A DNA stretch of 64,000 bases from Porphyra umbilicalis (GCA_002049455.2 KV918934.1:94949-158948); one strand, 5' to 3'; positions 36,332 to 45,965 are shown, counted from the stretch's first letter. Made by a program: numbers and translations. Notes: a model not told the origin generated them from the sequence alone.

Positions 36332-37057
36332 CTATGGGCAATCGTGAGAGATATGCCCAAACTTATGGCAGTAATAGCACTCGATCTTGGAGAGGTCACC
36401 ACGGCGGCCTTGACCTCGATAGTTGGCGCCGACGAGTGCCATGTCGCCAATGCGCTTCGTCGCCGGTGACTTGTCCGCCTGCCGCCGCTCCTCCTGAAGC
36501 AAGCGGCTCTTGACAAAGTCGAGGCTTAGCTCGTCCTCGCCCTTGGCGTCGAGAGCCACCAGCAGGTTCTCGTACTTGGACGTCAGCCCGTTCAGGACGC
36601 TCATGGCAACGTCCATCTCCGTCACCTCGCCGCCCATGGCCTTAAGGTTCTCGCCGAGGTTGCGTACGCGGTTGATGTAGCCCAGCATGCCCTCGCCGAC
36701 GGTCATTTCGACGGTGTAGAACTCGCGTCGCGCCTTCATCTTGTTCATCAAACTCTTGCGCTGGAAGACACCTTGCAGCGTCGACCACATTTCCGCCGTC
36801 GTCTTGCAGCCCGCCACGTGCTCGAGCTGCTCAGATCCAAGGGTGAGCCCGATGATGGCGCTCGCCTTCGTGTCTCGACGCTTCCACACCGCCAACTCGC
36901 GGGCATCCGCGTCCGTCGGCTTGCCGTCTTCGTCAAGCATATCGTCCAGGTCGCGCAGCGCGAGGACCATCTTAATGCGCTGACGCCACTCGTGGAAGTT
37001 CGTCTCCGTCAACTTGTCGATCTTGATGCCGCCCATGCCGGCAGCGCCTCCGTCCAT
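36332..37057 (-). CDS. Copia Gag
   Basis: 241 residues from ATG 37057. The N-terminal part matches copia Gag (NFHEWRQRIKMVL and the LTSKYENLLVAL region). The end carries one CCHC nucleocapsid knuckle, CYYCHKFGHISHDC. It stops at TAG (36332-36334), two codons after the knuckle. The same frame continues directly into Pol with no further stop. Confidence 0.97.
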   Translation of the reverse strand: MDGGAAGMGGIKIDKLTETNFHEWRQRIKMVLALRDLDDMLDEDGKPTDADARELAVWKRRDTKASAIIGLTLGSEQLEHVAGCKTTAEMWSTLQGVFQRKSLMNKMKARREFYTVEMTVGEGMLGYINRVRNLGENLKAMGGEVTEMDVAMSVLNGLTSKYENLLVALDAKGEDELSLDFVKSRLLQEERRQADKSPATKRIGDMALVGANYRGQGRRGDLSKIECYYCHKFGHISHDCP

Positions 37058-37200
37058 GATGTCTTCTTGTCGTAGCGCCCGACCTTGCCGAGCCGTTCGC
37101 CTTGACCGTCACGTCCTTGAACCACCTTGACCTCGTCTTCTTCGCACTCGCCGCGACCGCCGCGACACCAGCTGACACACCTTGCTCTTGTCACAGCCCC

Positions 37201-37218
37201 GGCTCTGGGCCCATAACC
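37201..37218 (-). other. Putative primer-binding site
   Basis: Immediately inside the 5' LTR the minus strand reads GGTTATGGGCCCAGAGCC. The position is right for a tRNA primer, and part resembles Met-tRNA-primed copia sites (AGAGCC). I cannot confirm the tRNA. Confidence 0.4.
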
Positions 37219-37636
37219 TGTTGAATCGCAGTGGGGATAGGGGTTGGGGGACCACGGTGAAGTGGTTGAGTGGCTTGAGCTTGTGTGTGTGTGTGCGAAC
37301 GTGCTTTGTTGGTTGTCCTAAGGTTCGCCCGCCTCTCCCAACCGAGAGCACCTCTCAAATAGTCCCCACCGGCCCAAGTGCTCCCCCCTCTCGCGCCCAC
37401 ACCGACGCCCACGCCCTCGCACCAAATCGAATCACTCACCAAATCAAAAGCCACTAGAGCAAAGCGAAGATCAAATCCAAAACATGCCAAAAGTAACGCC
37501 CCAAGATGACCCAACACAAATGTGTTCAACTTGACCACGTCTTGCAAATGTACCATGTGGGGTACCATAAGGGTCACCGACCATCATCCATCCGCGAACC
37601 GCCAGTGGAGTCGGCGACGAGCATCACAGTCCAACA
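37219..37636 (-). repeat. Copia 5' LTR (right on the + strand)
   Basis: 418 bp, TGTTGAATCG...CAGTCCAACA, the partner of 32678-33095. It should carry the element promoter, directed leftward into Gag. Confidence 0.98.
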
Positions 37637-37641
37637 AATTC
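37637..37641. repeat. Target-site duplication AATTC, right
   Basis: Identical to 32673-32677. Read with the E(z) frame it forms part of an Asn-Ser codon pair once the element is removed. Confidence 0.97.
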
Positions 37642-37976
37642 GTGACGGTGATGCCTTCGAGGGAGTCGGTGCACTCGACGGCCGGAGGATCCGGCCCGCC
37701 GCAAGCCTGCAGATGCAGGTCGCGCTGTAGACGGCGCATGGCCTCTCGGTTCGCACTCATAACAGCTGCTGCAGCAGACCGTCGACGGCGACGCGCGAGC
37801 CGAAGCGTCCTGCGGATGATGCGCGGGACGACGCGCGCTACCGCGCGTCGGTCCCCGGCGCGCGCCTGCGCCGTGTCCAGGGCTTCTTCCACGGCGTCAA
37901 CACTCGACGCGCCGCCATCAGAGGATGAGCCGCTGGCGAGGTAGGGGGGCGGCCGGGGAGCGGCGTCGTCGTCCAT
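37642..37976 (-). pseudogene. E(z)-type methyltransferase, N-terminal part
   Basis: Starts at ATG 37976 (MDDDAAPRPPP) and runs about 112 codons to the copia insertion. It includes a basic stretch (RIIRRTLRLARRRRRS) and REAMRRLQRDLHLQACGG. In the unbroken frame it continues ...TVTN then SCRAVSHK in the part ending at 30154. As assembled this piece would read into the copia 5' LTR and stop being E(z) after Asn. The frame is open upstream through the 135-bp array, but that is compositional. Confidence 0.85.
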
Positions 37977-38339
37977 GTCGTTTTGAAGAAACAGCGTCTT
38001 TAGCCACCGTCGACGCCGGCGACGCCGGCGACGCCGGCGACGCGACCAACCGGTGAACCAGCCGGTGGCGACGGACGCGACGGCGGCTGCCAGCAACGTC
38101 GGCGGCGCAGCCGTCAGCGCGGGGCCGGGCGCCCGGGGCGGCGGGCGACGTCGGCGGCGCAGCCGGCGGCGCCGGACGCCGGCGGCGGCAGCCAAAGACG
38201 GCGACGGCGGCGCAACCTGCCGGGGTAACCGACGGCGGCGACGGCCACGCCGCCGGCGGGCAAACGCGACGACCGCGGAGCTACCGGCCCGTGCGGCCGA
38301 CGGTGGGGACGGCCACGACGGCGGCAGCCAGCAACGTCG

Positions 38340-39640
38340 ACAGCGCAGCCGACGGCGCCGGTCGGCCGCGGCAGCGGAGGGGGTGGGCGACGGCAACCGC
38401 TGGCGGCGGCGGCCGGCCACGGCCGAGGCGAAACCGGTGGGGGTGGCAGACGGAGGGGGGTGGCAGACGGCCACCGCTGGCGGCGGCGGCCGGCCACGCC
38501 CGAGGCGCAACCGGTGGGGGTTGCAGACGGAGGGGGTGGGCGAAGGCGACCGCTGGCGGCGGCGGCTGGCAACGGCCGAGGCGCAACCGGTGGGGGTGGG
38601 CGACGGCAACCGCTGGCGGCGGCGGCCGGCCACGGCCAAGACGCAACCGGTGGGGGTGGCAGACGGCAGGGGTGGCTGACGCAACCGCTTGCGGCGGCGG
38701 CCGGCCACGACCGAGGCGCACCCGGTGGGGGTTGCAGACGGAGGGGGTGGGCGAAGGCGACCGCTGGCGGCGGCGGCTGGCCACGGCGAGGCGCACCCGG
38801 TGGAGGTGGGCGACGGCAACCGCTGGCGGCGGCGGCCGGCCACGGCCGAGACGCAACCGGTGGGGGTTGCAGACGGAGGGGGTGGGCGAAGGCGACCGCT
38901 GGCGGCGGCGGCTGGCCACGGCGAGGCGCGCCCGGTGGGGGTGGGCGACGGCAACCGCTGGCGGCGGCGGCCGGCCACGGCCGAGTCGCAACCGGTGGGG
39001 GTTGCAGACGGAGGGGGTGGGCGAAGGCGACCGCTGGCGGCGGCGGCTGGCCACGGCGAGGCGCGCCCGGTGGGGGTGGGCGACGGCAACCGCTGGCGGC
39101 GGCGGCCGGCCACGGCCGAGACGCAACCGGTGGGGGTTGCAGACGGAGGGGGTGGGCGAAGGCGACCGCTGGCGGCGGCGGCTGGCCACGGCGAGGCGCA
39201 CCCGGTGGGGGTGGGCGACGGCAACCGCTGGCGGCGGCGGCCGGCCACGGCCGAGACGCAACCGGTGGGGGTTGCAGACGGAGGGGGTGGGCGAAGGCGA
39301 CCGCTGGCGGCGACGGCTGGCAACGGCCGAGGCGCAACCGGTGGGGGTGGGCGACGGCAACCGCTGGCGGCGGCGGCCGGCCACGACCAAGACGCAACCG
39401 GTGGGGGTGGCAGACGGCAGGGGTGGCTGACGCGACCGCTTGCGGCGGCGGCCGGCCACGGCCGAGGCGCAATCGGTGGGGTTGGCAGACGGCCACGACC
39501 GAGGCGCAACCGGTGGGGGAGGCAGACGGAGGGGGGTGGCAGACGGCCACCGCTGGCGGCGGCGGCTGGCCACGGCGGAGGCGCAACCGTTGGGGGTGGC
39601 TGACGGAGGTGGTGGCCGTCGTTGGTAGCCGCGCAACCAC
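38340..39640. repeat. 135-bp minisatellite made of two related half-units
   Basis: The marker CGACGGCAACCGCTGG recurs at 38811, 38946, 39081 and 39216, exactly 135 bp apart, then at 39352, with older copies on both sides. Each unit has two similar halves, one with GCGGCCGGCCACGGCCGAG and one with GCGGCTGGCCACGGCGAGG. Since 135 is a multiple of three, all frames stay open and give very long Arg/Pro/Gly strings that I do not regard as genes. Confidence 0.93.
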
Positions 39641-42290
39641 TGGCGGTGGCAGCGGCGTAGCCAGCCGGTCGCGGCGGCGCCGGCGGTGCAGCCGATGGGT
39701 GCGGGCGACGGAGGTGGTGGCCGACTGCAGCAGCCGCGCAACCGCTGGCGGCGGCGGCGGAGGATGGAAGGGTCGGCAGCGGCGGCGGTGATGGCCGGCG
39801 GCGGCGGCGGCGGCCGCGGCGGCCGGCGGCGGCGGCGGCGGCCGCGGCGGTGGTGGTGGCAAGAGACTGCGGCGGCGGGCGGCGGCTGCGGCGGGCGACG
39901 GCGGGCGGCGGCTGCAGCGGGCGACGGCGGCGGTGCGACCGGCGGCGGTGCGACCGGCGGCGGCAGCGGCCCAGCCCACCTGGGCAGCGACACAGTCGTT
40001 CGCTGCACACCTGGACGCGGCTGCCGAGGTCAGCGGCGTCCCTGTCGATGGCAGCGGTCCGCGTTGGCGATGGTGACACAGCCGAAGTTGATGGCGCCGC
40101 GGCCGGTGGCAGCGGCCGACGGTGGGATACATTTGAGCCGGGGCGTCGGCAGTGATCTATGCCGTGCTCTATTGCGGCAGAGCGGCACCTCCCGCGAAGA
40201 AAACGGAGACGGGGCAATCTCGCTGCTTGTGCCCACAAACGATTGCATGGTGGCGGACGCAGAAACACGCCCAAATCAGAGTTGATTCCGATGCACGCCG
40301 GCGTTGAAGAGAAAATCTCCCCAGATAGAGAGCTGCTTCCTTGCATGAGAAGCCCAACGGCAGCGAATAAGGAAAAGGACGGGAGTGTCGCCCTTTGGTC
40401 TTGAGCTTGCAACCGATTTTACCGGGGCACGAACGCCGCTCAACAATTGGACATGCATCGATGGCTCCCCCTTACAGCACGATGTCTGCACGATGCTTCC
40501 TGATCAGCGGCGTGTCCATTTTTGGGGGAAGTGCCATATCTCATCTTATTAGTCCTATGGAAAAACGGCTCTGGTTTCGGCGCATGTACATCAATCGACC
40601 CCAAACTTCGTAGAAGTATCAGAGGGTGGCCCTCGGGTCCTCACAAGAAAAAACGGAGCACGAAGCGCAGCACATCCCACACGTTGACGCCCACTTTCGC
40701 ATTCGTATCGATCATGGGCATCCGATCCGTCCGATTCTTGACAGCACCCGATTTATGACTGACCAAATCGGGAAGAATGCAAGGACAGGGAGGCTACGTC
40801 TCCAGCCTCGGGAGCGAGATCTCGTGATGCCGCACGGATAAGGAGTAAGGACCGTGACAGCTGACCAAAGGAAGAGATTTCACGATGATCAAGTACCTGA
40901 GAAGCGTCAGCCATGTCAACTTACTGGCAGCGGCCTTCGATTAATGTGCACAGGTGGACGCCCACCGGCGTCGGCGGTATGCTGCCCTGGCTGTCGGCGC
41001 CGGCTGCCACAGCCCCCGCACGCGCGCCGTCTGAGCGCAGTGCCGCCTCCGTCCCCTGCCCCCCCCCCCCCCCACCCGCCCACGCTCGGGCCCTTCTGGT
41101 GGTGGGCCGGCGCGGTTGGCCCGTCCGGGCTGTGGGGTCGGCAACGGGGCGGTGGATGTAGGCGCGGTGGCGGATACGGTTGCGATCGCAGCGCCGGCGC
41201 CGGCAGCGGCGGGTGCAGCCATAGCGCTGACGCCGCTTGCCACGGCGGGTGCGGCGCACGCGACCACGTCGGCGGTTGGAGCACGCCCGTCGCCAGCGGC
41301 GTCAGCCGCCGCGCTGAAGTGCAGTGCGGCGCTCGTCAGCGCCGGCGCGACGCTCGTCACCGCCGACGCAAAGCATATGCAGTTGCGGAGTTGCTGTTCC
41401 CCCAACCCCCCCCCCCCCCCCCCCTGCCCCCCGCCCACATAGCGCTCCCCGGCGGCGCCGTTGCTTTTCTGGAGCGAATAGTCCGCTTCGGCCACCGGTG
41501 CAGTGGCACACACACCCTGCCCCACGACGGTGACCGCGGGAGGCACGACAGCGACGGCGGGGGAAGGGTGGGGGGGTAGGTGTGCGATGGCGCTTGAGCC
41601 ACTCAGAGAGGCTTTCGAGGGCACTCCTGGCTTTAATTTGCGAGTGCCCATGCACAGGCGCTCATTGGCTACTGACGAAGCGCGCGACTTGATTGACTGC
41701 CGGATCTCGTGAGATCGAATCTCAAAAGTCGCGCAAGAGATCGCACTTCAGGATGAACGAACTTTTAAGTAGCCTCCCAATGTCAGGGGATCGCTGCAAC
41801 AAAACGCTTACGCTTCTTCTCGACATACTCTTTACGGACGTCTACCTTCGGCCAGTGGGATTGGAGCGCTGCGCAGAATAGTGCACTCGAATGCACGAGG
41901 TATGTGAACATGGGACAAATGCGAGAAACGGTGCTGTGACCTCGTGCGGCTCGCTCAGTGTGCCGGAAGGCCTGAAAACGATGCGTCTAAGCCGTATCTT
42001 TTCGACATAGGTGTACCGTTAAAGGGCTTCCTACAGAAGAATGCGTACCATTTCTTGCAGTAAAAAGGTTTGGGGGGTCTCTATCCCTTGTGTGAAGACT
42101 GCTTGTCATTTGCGGTCGTAGCGGCGGAGTTCTGGTCTCTCCAAAAAAAGTGCGGTTCTCAGAGGACTAATAGAGTGAGACAGACTTTAGTTAACAGGAG
42201 TTTTAAGTGTGTGTCTCGCGATCTCATACGTCTGACCTCGAGGTCAGGTCCGTGCACCTGAACAACGTTTGTAACAGGAGTTCCCTTGTT
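39641..42290. other. GC-rich tail and less GC-rich spacer, no gene recognised
   Basis: 39640-40160 continues the GGC/GCG-rich character of the array. 40160-40930 and 41590-42290 are less GC-rich. 40930-41590 is GC-rich with a C run near 41405. An imperfect hairpin (GCGCGACTT...AAAGTCGCGC) lies at about 41679-41735. A second region near 42258-42350 has short hairpins, including CCTGAACAA...TTGTTCAGG. No gene can be supported. Confidence 0.4.
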
Positions 42291-43215
42291 CAGGCGCCGT
42301 GCCGTACCAGGTGCCTAAACGGGATTTCCTCCCGTTCAGGATGACCATTGTTCTGACGATGGGCGCGGCGGCACCTCACCCCCACCGCCGCGCCGGCGCG
42401 GCCGCCCCTGCGGCGGCGCGCGACGCGGCGCGGCCGCGTCGCGCACCGCCCGCCGACCACCCGCGGGGCGGCACACCCCCGCCGCCGCCGCCGCCGCCGC
42501 CGCCTCTGCCGCGATGGCAATGCCACCGCGGCGGCCACGCTGCCGCCGTTGCCGCCGCGTCGGTGGCAATGCCACCGCGGCGTGGCGCGGCGGCCGGGTG
42601 GGGGGGGAGGGGGGGGGGCGAGGACTGGACGCGGCCGACCCCGCGCGCGGTCGCCGCCGCCGCCCCACAGTGGGCGGCGCCCGTTGGCGCGCGCCGCCCC
42701 TCGGCGCGGGTCGCCCCCGCCGGTTGCCGCTGCCACGGCGGCGGCGTGGGGGGCGGGGGCGCCTACCCCCCGCCGGGGGCCCCCCTCAACGGGACAGCGG
42801 CGCACACGTGGCACGGTTGTGTTCCGCCGGTCGTCCGTGGCAGGGGGCCCGTTACGGCGGACGCGGCGGCTGGCCGCTGCCGCGCGCCCCGCCAGGCGCG
42901 GTCGCGCGCGGCCGACGCGCCGGTGGCGGCCGTCGGCGGCAGGGCGGTCCGCCCGCCCCGCGAGGCGGTCGGCTGCGCACGCCGCGCCGCCGCTGCCGCC
43001 GACACCCGTGCGTCACGGGCAGTGTACAAAAGTCACGGGGTGCGACGCGACCGACGCCCTCCACACCGTCGCTCCACACAGGTCCCCCCTCCCCCCCGGC
43101 GGCGTCGCGCGCGTCGTGTCCCCCTCCTCCCCTTGCGCGCCTTCCTTTCACCTTATCCCCCGGCTGCACGGTCCGATCGGGACGGCGTGGGCGTCGTCAA
43201 GACAGCCCCCTCCGT
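42291..43215. other. GC-rich sequence upstream of the secreted-protein gene
   Basis: CCG/CGG-rich, open in most frames on both strands, with no conserved motif. The 100 bases before 43216 are C-rich and may be the 5' UTR. Confidence 0.45.
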
Positions 43216-43764
43216 ATGGCTCGTGCGGTGGGGTGTGCCCTATGGGTCACCGCCCTCACGCTCGTGGTGGTGGTGGCGGCGGCGGTGGCGGGCGCGACGG
43301 CCGACGAACTTGCGGGTCTTTGTAGCCCCATTGACGGTCGGTGCCGCAAGGGCCCCCGCCCCGTGTCGGCGACCGTGCGGTGTTGCTCGCGCTACTTCCC
43401 AGAGAACTGCAGGCGCACCTCCCGAATGGCGTTCATGGGCGCGTCGGATGGGGCCGGTGTGCCCACCAATGATCGGGTGGCAGGCGGCGGGCGGCTCGGC
43501 TCCCTGAACGCGGTGGCGCGGGCAAGCACGGAGGACAAGTGCATCAGCGAGTGCAGTCGGATGAACTCCTGGGGAAACCCGAACTTTGGCCGCGCCCACG
43601 TCTGCCGCGTTGCGTGCTCGGAGGAGTGGTACAATGATCGGTGTTGGAGCCAGATGGGCCACCACACCTGCAGGCGGGCGTGCAAGAGGGGGTTCTGGCA
43701 CCGCCGCCGCAAGCGCCGCGCGTGCTACCGCCGCTGCGATGCCAAGTGCACGTTCTTTTGGTGA
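43216..43764 (+). CDS. Secreted cysteine-rich protein with CxxxC pairs
   Basis: 182 residues from ATG 43216 to TGA, without introns. Residues about 5-27 are a clear signal peptide (a Leu/Val/Ala core ending near AGATA). The mature part has 15 Cys. The second half has spaced C-x3-C motifs, CISEC, CRVAC, CRRAC and CYRRC (the last followed by DAKC), plus a highly basic segment (FWHRRRKRRACYRR) and the end CTFFW. Pairs of C-x3-C are typical of helical-hairpin peptides, but I recognise no specific family. The mature sequence is Arg/Lys-rich, so a wall-binding or defence role is possible. That is inference only. Confidence 0.82.
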   Translation: MARAVGCALWVTALTLVVVVAAAVAGATADELAGLCSPIDGRCRKGPRPVSATVRCCSRYFPENCRRTSRMAFMGASDGAGVPTNDRVAGGGRLGSLNAVARASTEDKCISECSRMNSWGNPNFGRAHVCRVACSEEWYNDRCWSQMGHHTCRRACKRGFWHRRRKRRACYRRCDAKCTFFW

Positions 43765-44030
43765 GCGTGGGCGACGAGGGGGGGGGGGGCGACCGGCAGA
43801 GGGGTTTGTGACGAGCCGCGTCCTGAATCGGGCGACGGCACTGTGCGGTGCGCAAGGCAGAATACTCTGCGGCGCACGACGGGGAGGCGTCTAAAGGGTT
43901 GGAATGGGCCGCCTTTTTTCTTTTGTACGATGACGTGCGCTCCCTCCGTTGCCCCTGGCCCGCAGCAGAGTCCCGAGGACCGCAGTGGTCGCCAAATAAG
44001 CGGCACTGCGACTATGCAGTACCCATGTAC
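43765..44030. other. 3' flank of the secreted-protein gene
   Basis: Contains a G run after the stop and a less GC-rich stretch running up to the pogo-like terminus at 44033. No gene seen. Confidence 0.5.
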
Positions 44031-44032
44031 TA

Positions 44033-44078
44033 CAGTGCGTTCTCGTTACAAGAGAATCGTCTACAAGGGAATATGGGA
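44033..44078 (+). repeat. Pogo-like terminal sequence, isolated copy
   Basis: CAGTGCGTTCTCGTTACAAG and the next 26 bases match the left end of the 131-bp element at 45835 with a few substitutions, then diverge. It is preceded by TA, the target of pogo-type transposases. It sits at the truncated 3' end of the UFL1-like frame. Confidence 0.85.
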
Positions 44079-45038
44079 TCCTGAGCCTCCAACGAATTTC
44101 GATTTTCTCGTCGCTGTCACGCGTTCACCTCGCACAAGTCCCCCCCCAACGCCCGCGGCGGCACCCCCCCCCTCTGGCAGCTCTGCCAACGCCCCATACC
44201 CCGCCGCCGCGTACGCCGCGGCGGCGGCCGCGACGCGCGCCGCCGTCCACGCGATTGGCAACCACACCCCCCCCCCCCCAAGGCGCCCCTCCCCCCGCTC
44301 CGCCGCCGCCGCCGCGGCGGCGCTTACCGCCCGCGGCGGCACAGGCACGGCAGCCGCCACCGCGCGCAGACCCGTCGGTGTGGCAACGCCGCGCAGGGCG
44401 CCGCGGGCGGCGGCGGCGTGCCGCCCCGCCCGGGCGCCACTCGTCAAGACGCCGCCGGCGAGGCGGTAGGTGCCTCCCGCGCCGCCGAGGCCCCCCCCGC
44501 CCGCCGCCAGCGCCGCGGTGAGCGCGTCGTCGAGGGCGGCGGCGGGCACATTGACGGCGGCGGCGAGCGACGCGACGGTCGCCTCGCCGTCGGCGGCGCC
44601 GTCGACGGCCGTCGCCGCGTCGGCGACCGCGTCGGCCATGGCGGCGGCGGACAACACGTCCCCCCCGCGGCCGGGGAGGAGGGTGCCCCGCGACGCTGCG
44701 AGCGCGGCGGGCACCGCTGCCGCAACCGCGCCCGCGTCAACGCCGACGGCCGCCGCGAGGTCCGCCACGCCCGCCCGGCGAGCGGCAGTGGCTGCCGCCG
44801 CCACGGCAGCCGCGAGGCCGTCGGGCGTGTAGAGCGCGTCGCGGGCAATGGTGGGCGTTAGTCGGAGGAGGCGCCCGGTGGTGGTCAGGTGCGCGAGGAG
44901 GGACAGGGCGGTCGCTGTGGAGATGCGGGGGCGGTCCCCGGTGGAGGGCGGGGGGGGGCCAGTGGGACCCGCGCCCGCCTGGGATGAGGGGACAGGGGGG
45001 GCAGGGGGGGCAGGGGAGGCAGTGGGGGGCTTCAACAC
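44061..45038 (-). pseudogene. UFL1-like (UFM1 E3 ligase) N-terminal fragment
   Basis: UFL1 is the scaffold E3 that transfers UFM1 to ribosomal and ER targets. About 300 residues follow the UFL1 N-terminal winged-helix repeats in order: an ALSLLAHL...LYTPDGL segment (family YITP), AGVADLAAAVGVD, EATVASLAAAVNVPAAAL, then RAGRHAAAARGALRGVATPT, VWLPIAWTA and YGALAEL. The last aligned region corresponds to about residue 290 of a family of roughly 790. The C-terminal two thirds are missing and the frame runs out into a pogo-like terminus. The usual first 25 residues are also not seen; a GTG at 45038 opens the frame after a Pro-rich stretch. Assignment rests on pattern alignment by eye of an Ala-rich sequence. 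Confidence 0.72.
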
Positions 45039-45312
45039 GACAGAAGCCAGCCTCCCCAGGCGGTCGGCTGGCCCCAGTTCGGAGGAGAAACAGACGTGCC
45101 TCCCGTCCCTCTGAGGCCCGGCTGCTGGGGTCCAGTTGGCTCGACAAGGCGCAGGTGGAACCCCATATCATCCGCCGTTGTGGCCACGATAGTCGTGTCG
45201 GCTCCAGCGAGTGCAGCAGTTTTCCTTCCTTTCCCTCCCCTCCCTTGCCTCCTCTCACTTCCCCACCCACCTGCGTAACGCGCACACTCGTTGCCCTGTG
45301 CTGTTGGACACC

Positions 45313-45795
45313 ATGGCTCCATGCGGCCAGCCCACTGCCCGCCGTGGGCAGCCCGTCATGGCCCAGCCTACCCGCGGTCTCACCAAAGACCAGGAGGTAC
45401 TGCTGGACAGCTGGCTACCTCTGCTGCGCGCGCGTGAGATGGCGGTGAGGCAGGCGGCGCGGCAGCTGGGCTGCTCTGAGGGCCTCGTCGCGCGCGCTCG
45501 GGACGGCGTTCGAGGCGGGCCTCGCAGAGGAAGACCCCCCGTGCTCACCACGGCCGAGGAGGACGCCATCGAGGCCAGCGCCGTGCCGCTGCCTCGGGGG
45601 TGGCCGCCGAAGGCGGACGGGGGAGGGGGAGGGGGGGGGCTCGCACGAGGGTGACGGAAGGTGGGACGCAGGCCGGAGGAGCGGGGAGCAGACGCAGCGT
45701 GGTGGCGGCCCGCTTCTGGGTCCGCCGGTCTGTCGGCGAGGCCACTCTCAGCGCTGGCCGAAAGGGCCAATAAGAAGCCTAGAATCGGCGGCTGA
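45313..45795 (+). pseudogene. Pogo-type transposase, DNA-binding half only
   Basis: From ATG 45313 the frame encodes LTKDQEVLLDSWL, a psq-type helix-turn-helix (MAVRQAARQLGCSEGLV), GGPRRGRPPVLTTAEEDAIEA and the start of a CENP-B-type HTH. A G run near 45625-45640 shifts the frame. The continuation (DAAWWRP...LSARPLSALAERANKK) fits the end of the CENP-B HTH and stops at TGA 45793-45795. No DDE catalytic domain follows; a TIR element lies 40 bp downstream instead. It is either a dead remnant or a DNA-binding-only derivative. Confidence 0.75.
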
Positions 45796-45834
45796 CAGTC
45801 ATCATGAATACAACCGATTGTGCTTCCTCAGATA

Positions 45835-45965
45835 CAGTGCGTTCTCGTTATAAGAGAATTGTTTACAAGAGAATATGGGTCGCAAGTCTTCCGTTCCGGA
45901 CCATGTAGGCCACTTTTTATTCATTTTCAGCTGAATCAGCTGTCTCTTATAACGAGAACGCACTG
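45835..45965. mobile_element. 131-bp pogo-like MITE
   Basis: Perfect 23-bp terminal inverted repeats (CAGTGCGTTCTCGTTATAAGAGA) flanked by TA on both sides. The CAGT...CTCGTTATAA end is typical of pogo/Tigger-type elements. No coding capacity. Confidence 0.95.

Larger units (their letters stand above)
32678..37636 (-). mobile_element. Ty1/copia LTR retrotransposon, nearly intact
   Basis: A 4,959-bp element with two 418-bp LTRs, Gag, then protease, integrase, reverse transcriptase and RNase H in the copia order, all read from the minus strand. Flanked by AATTC on both sides. One mismatch between the LTRs indicates recent insertion. Its one obvious lesion is an amber codon between Gag and Pol. 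It is inserted in the E(z) gene in the same transcriptional orientation. Confidence 0.98.

Noticed and set aside
37584-40412. 942-codon minus frame running through the 135-bp array into E(z)
   Set aside because: The repeat unit is a multiple of three and stop-free in several frames; the E(z) start is better placed at 37976.
41679-41735. tRNA-like GATCGAATC with outer GCGCGACTT/AAGTCGCGC pairing
   Set aside because: Only about 53 nt between the pairing arms, with no cloverleaf; kept only as a hairpin note.
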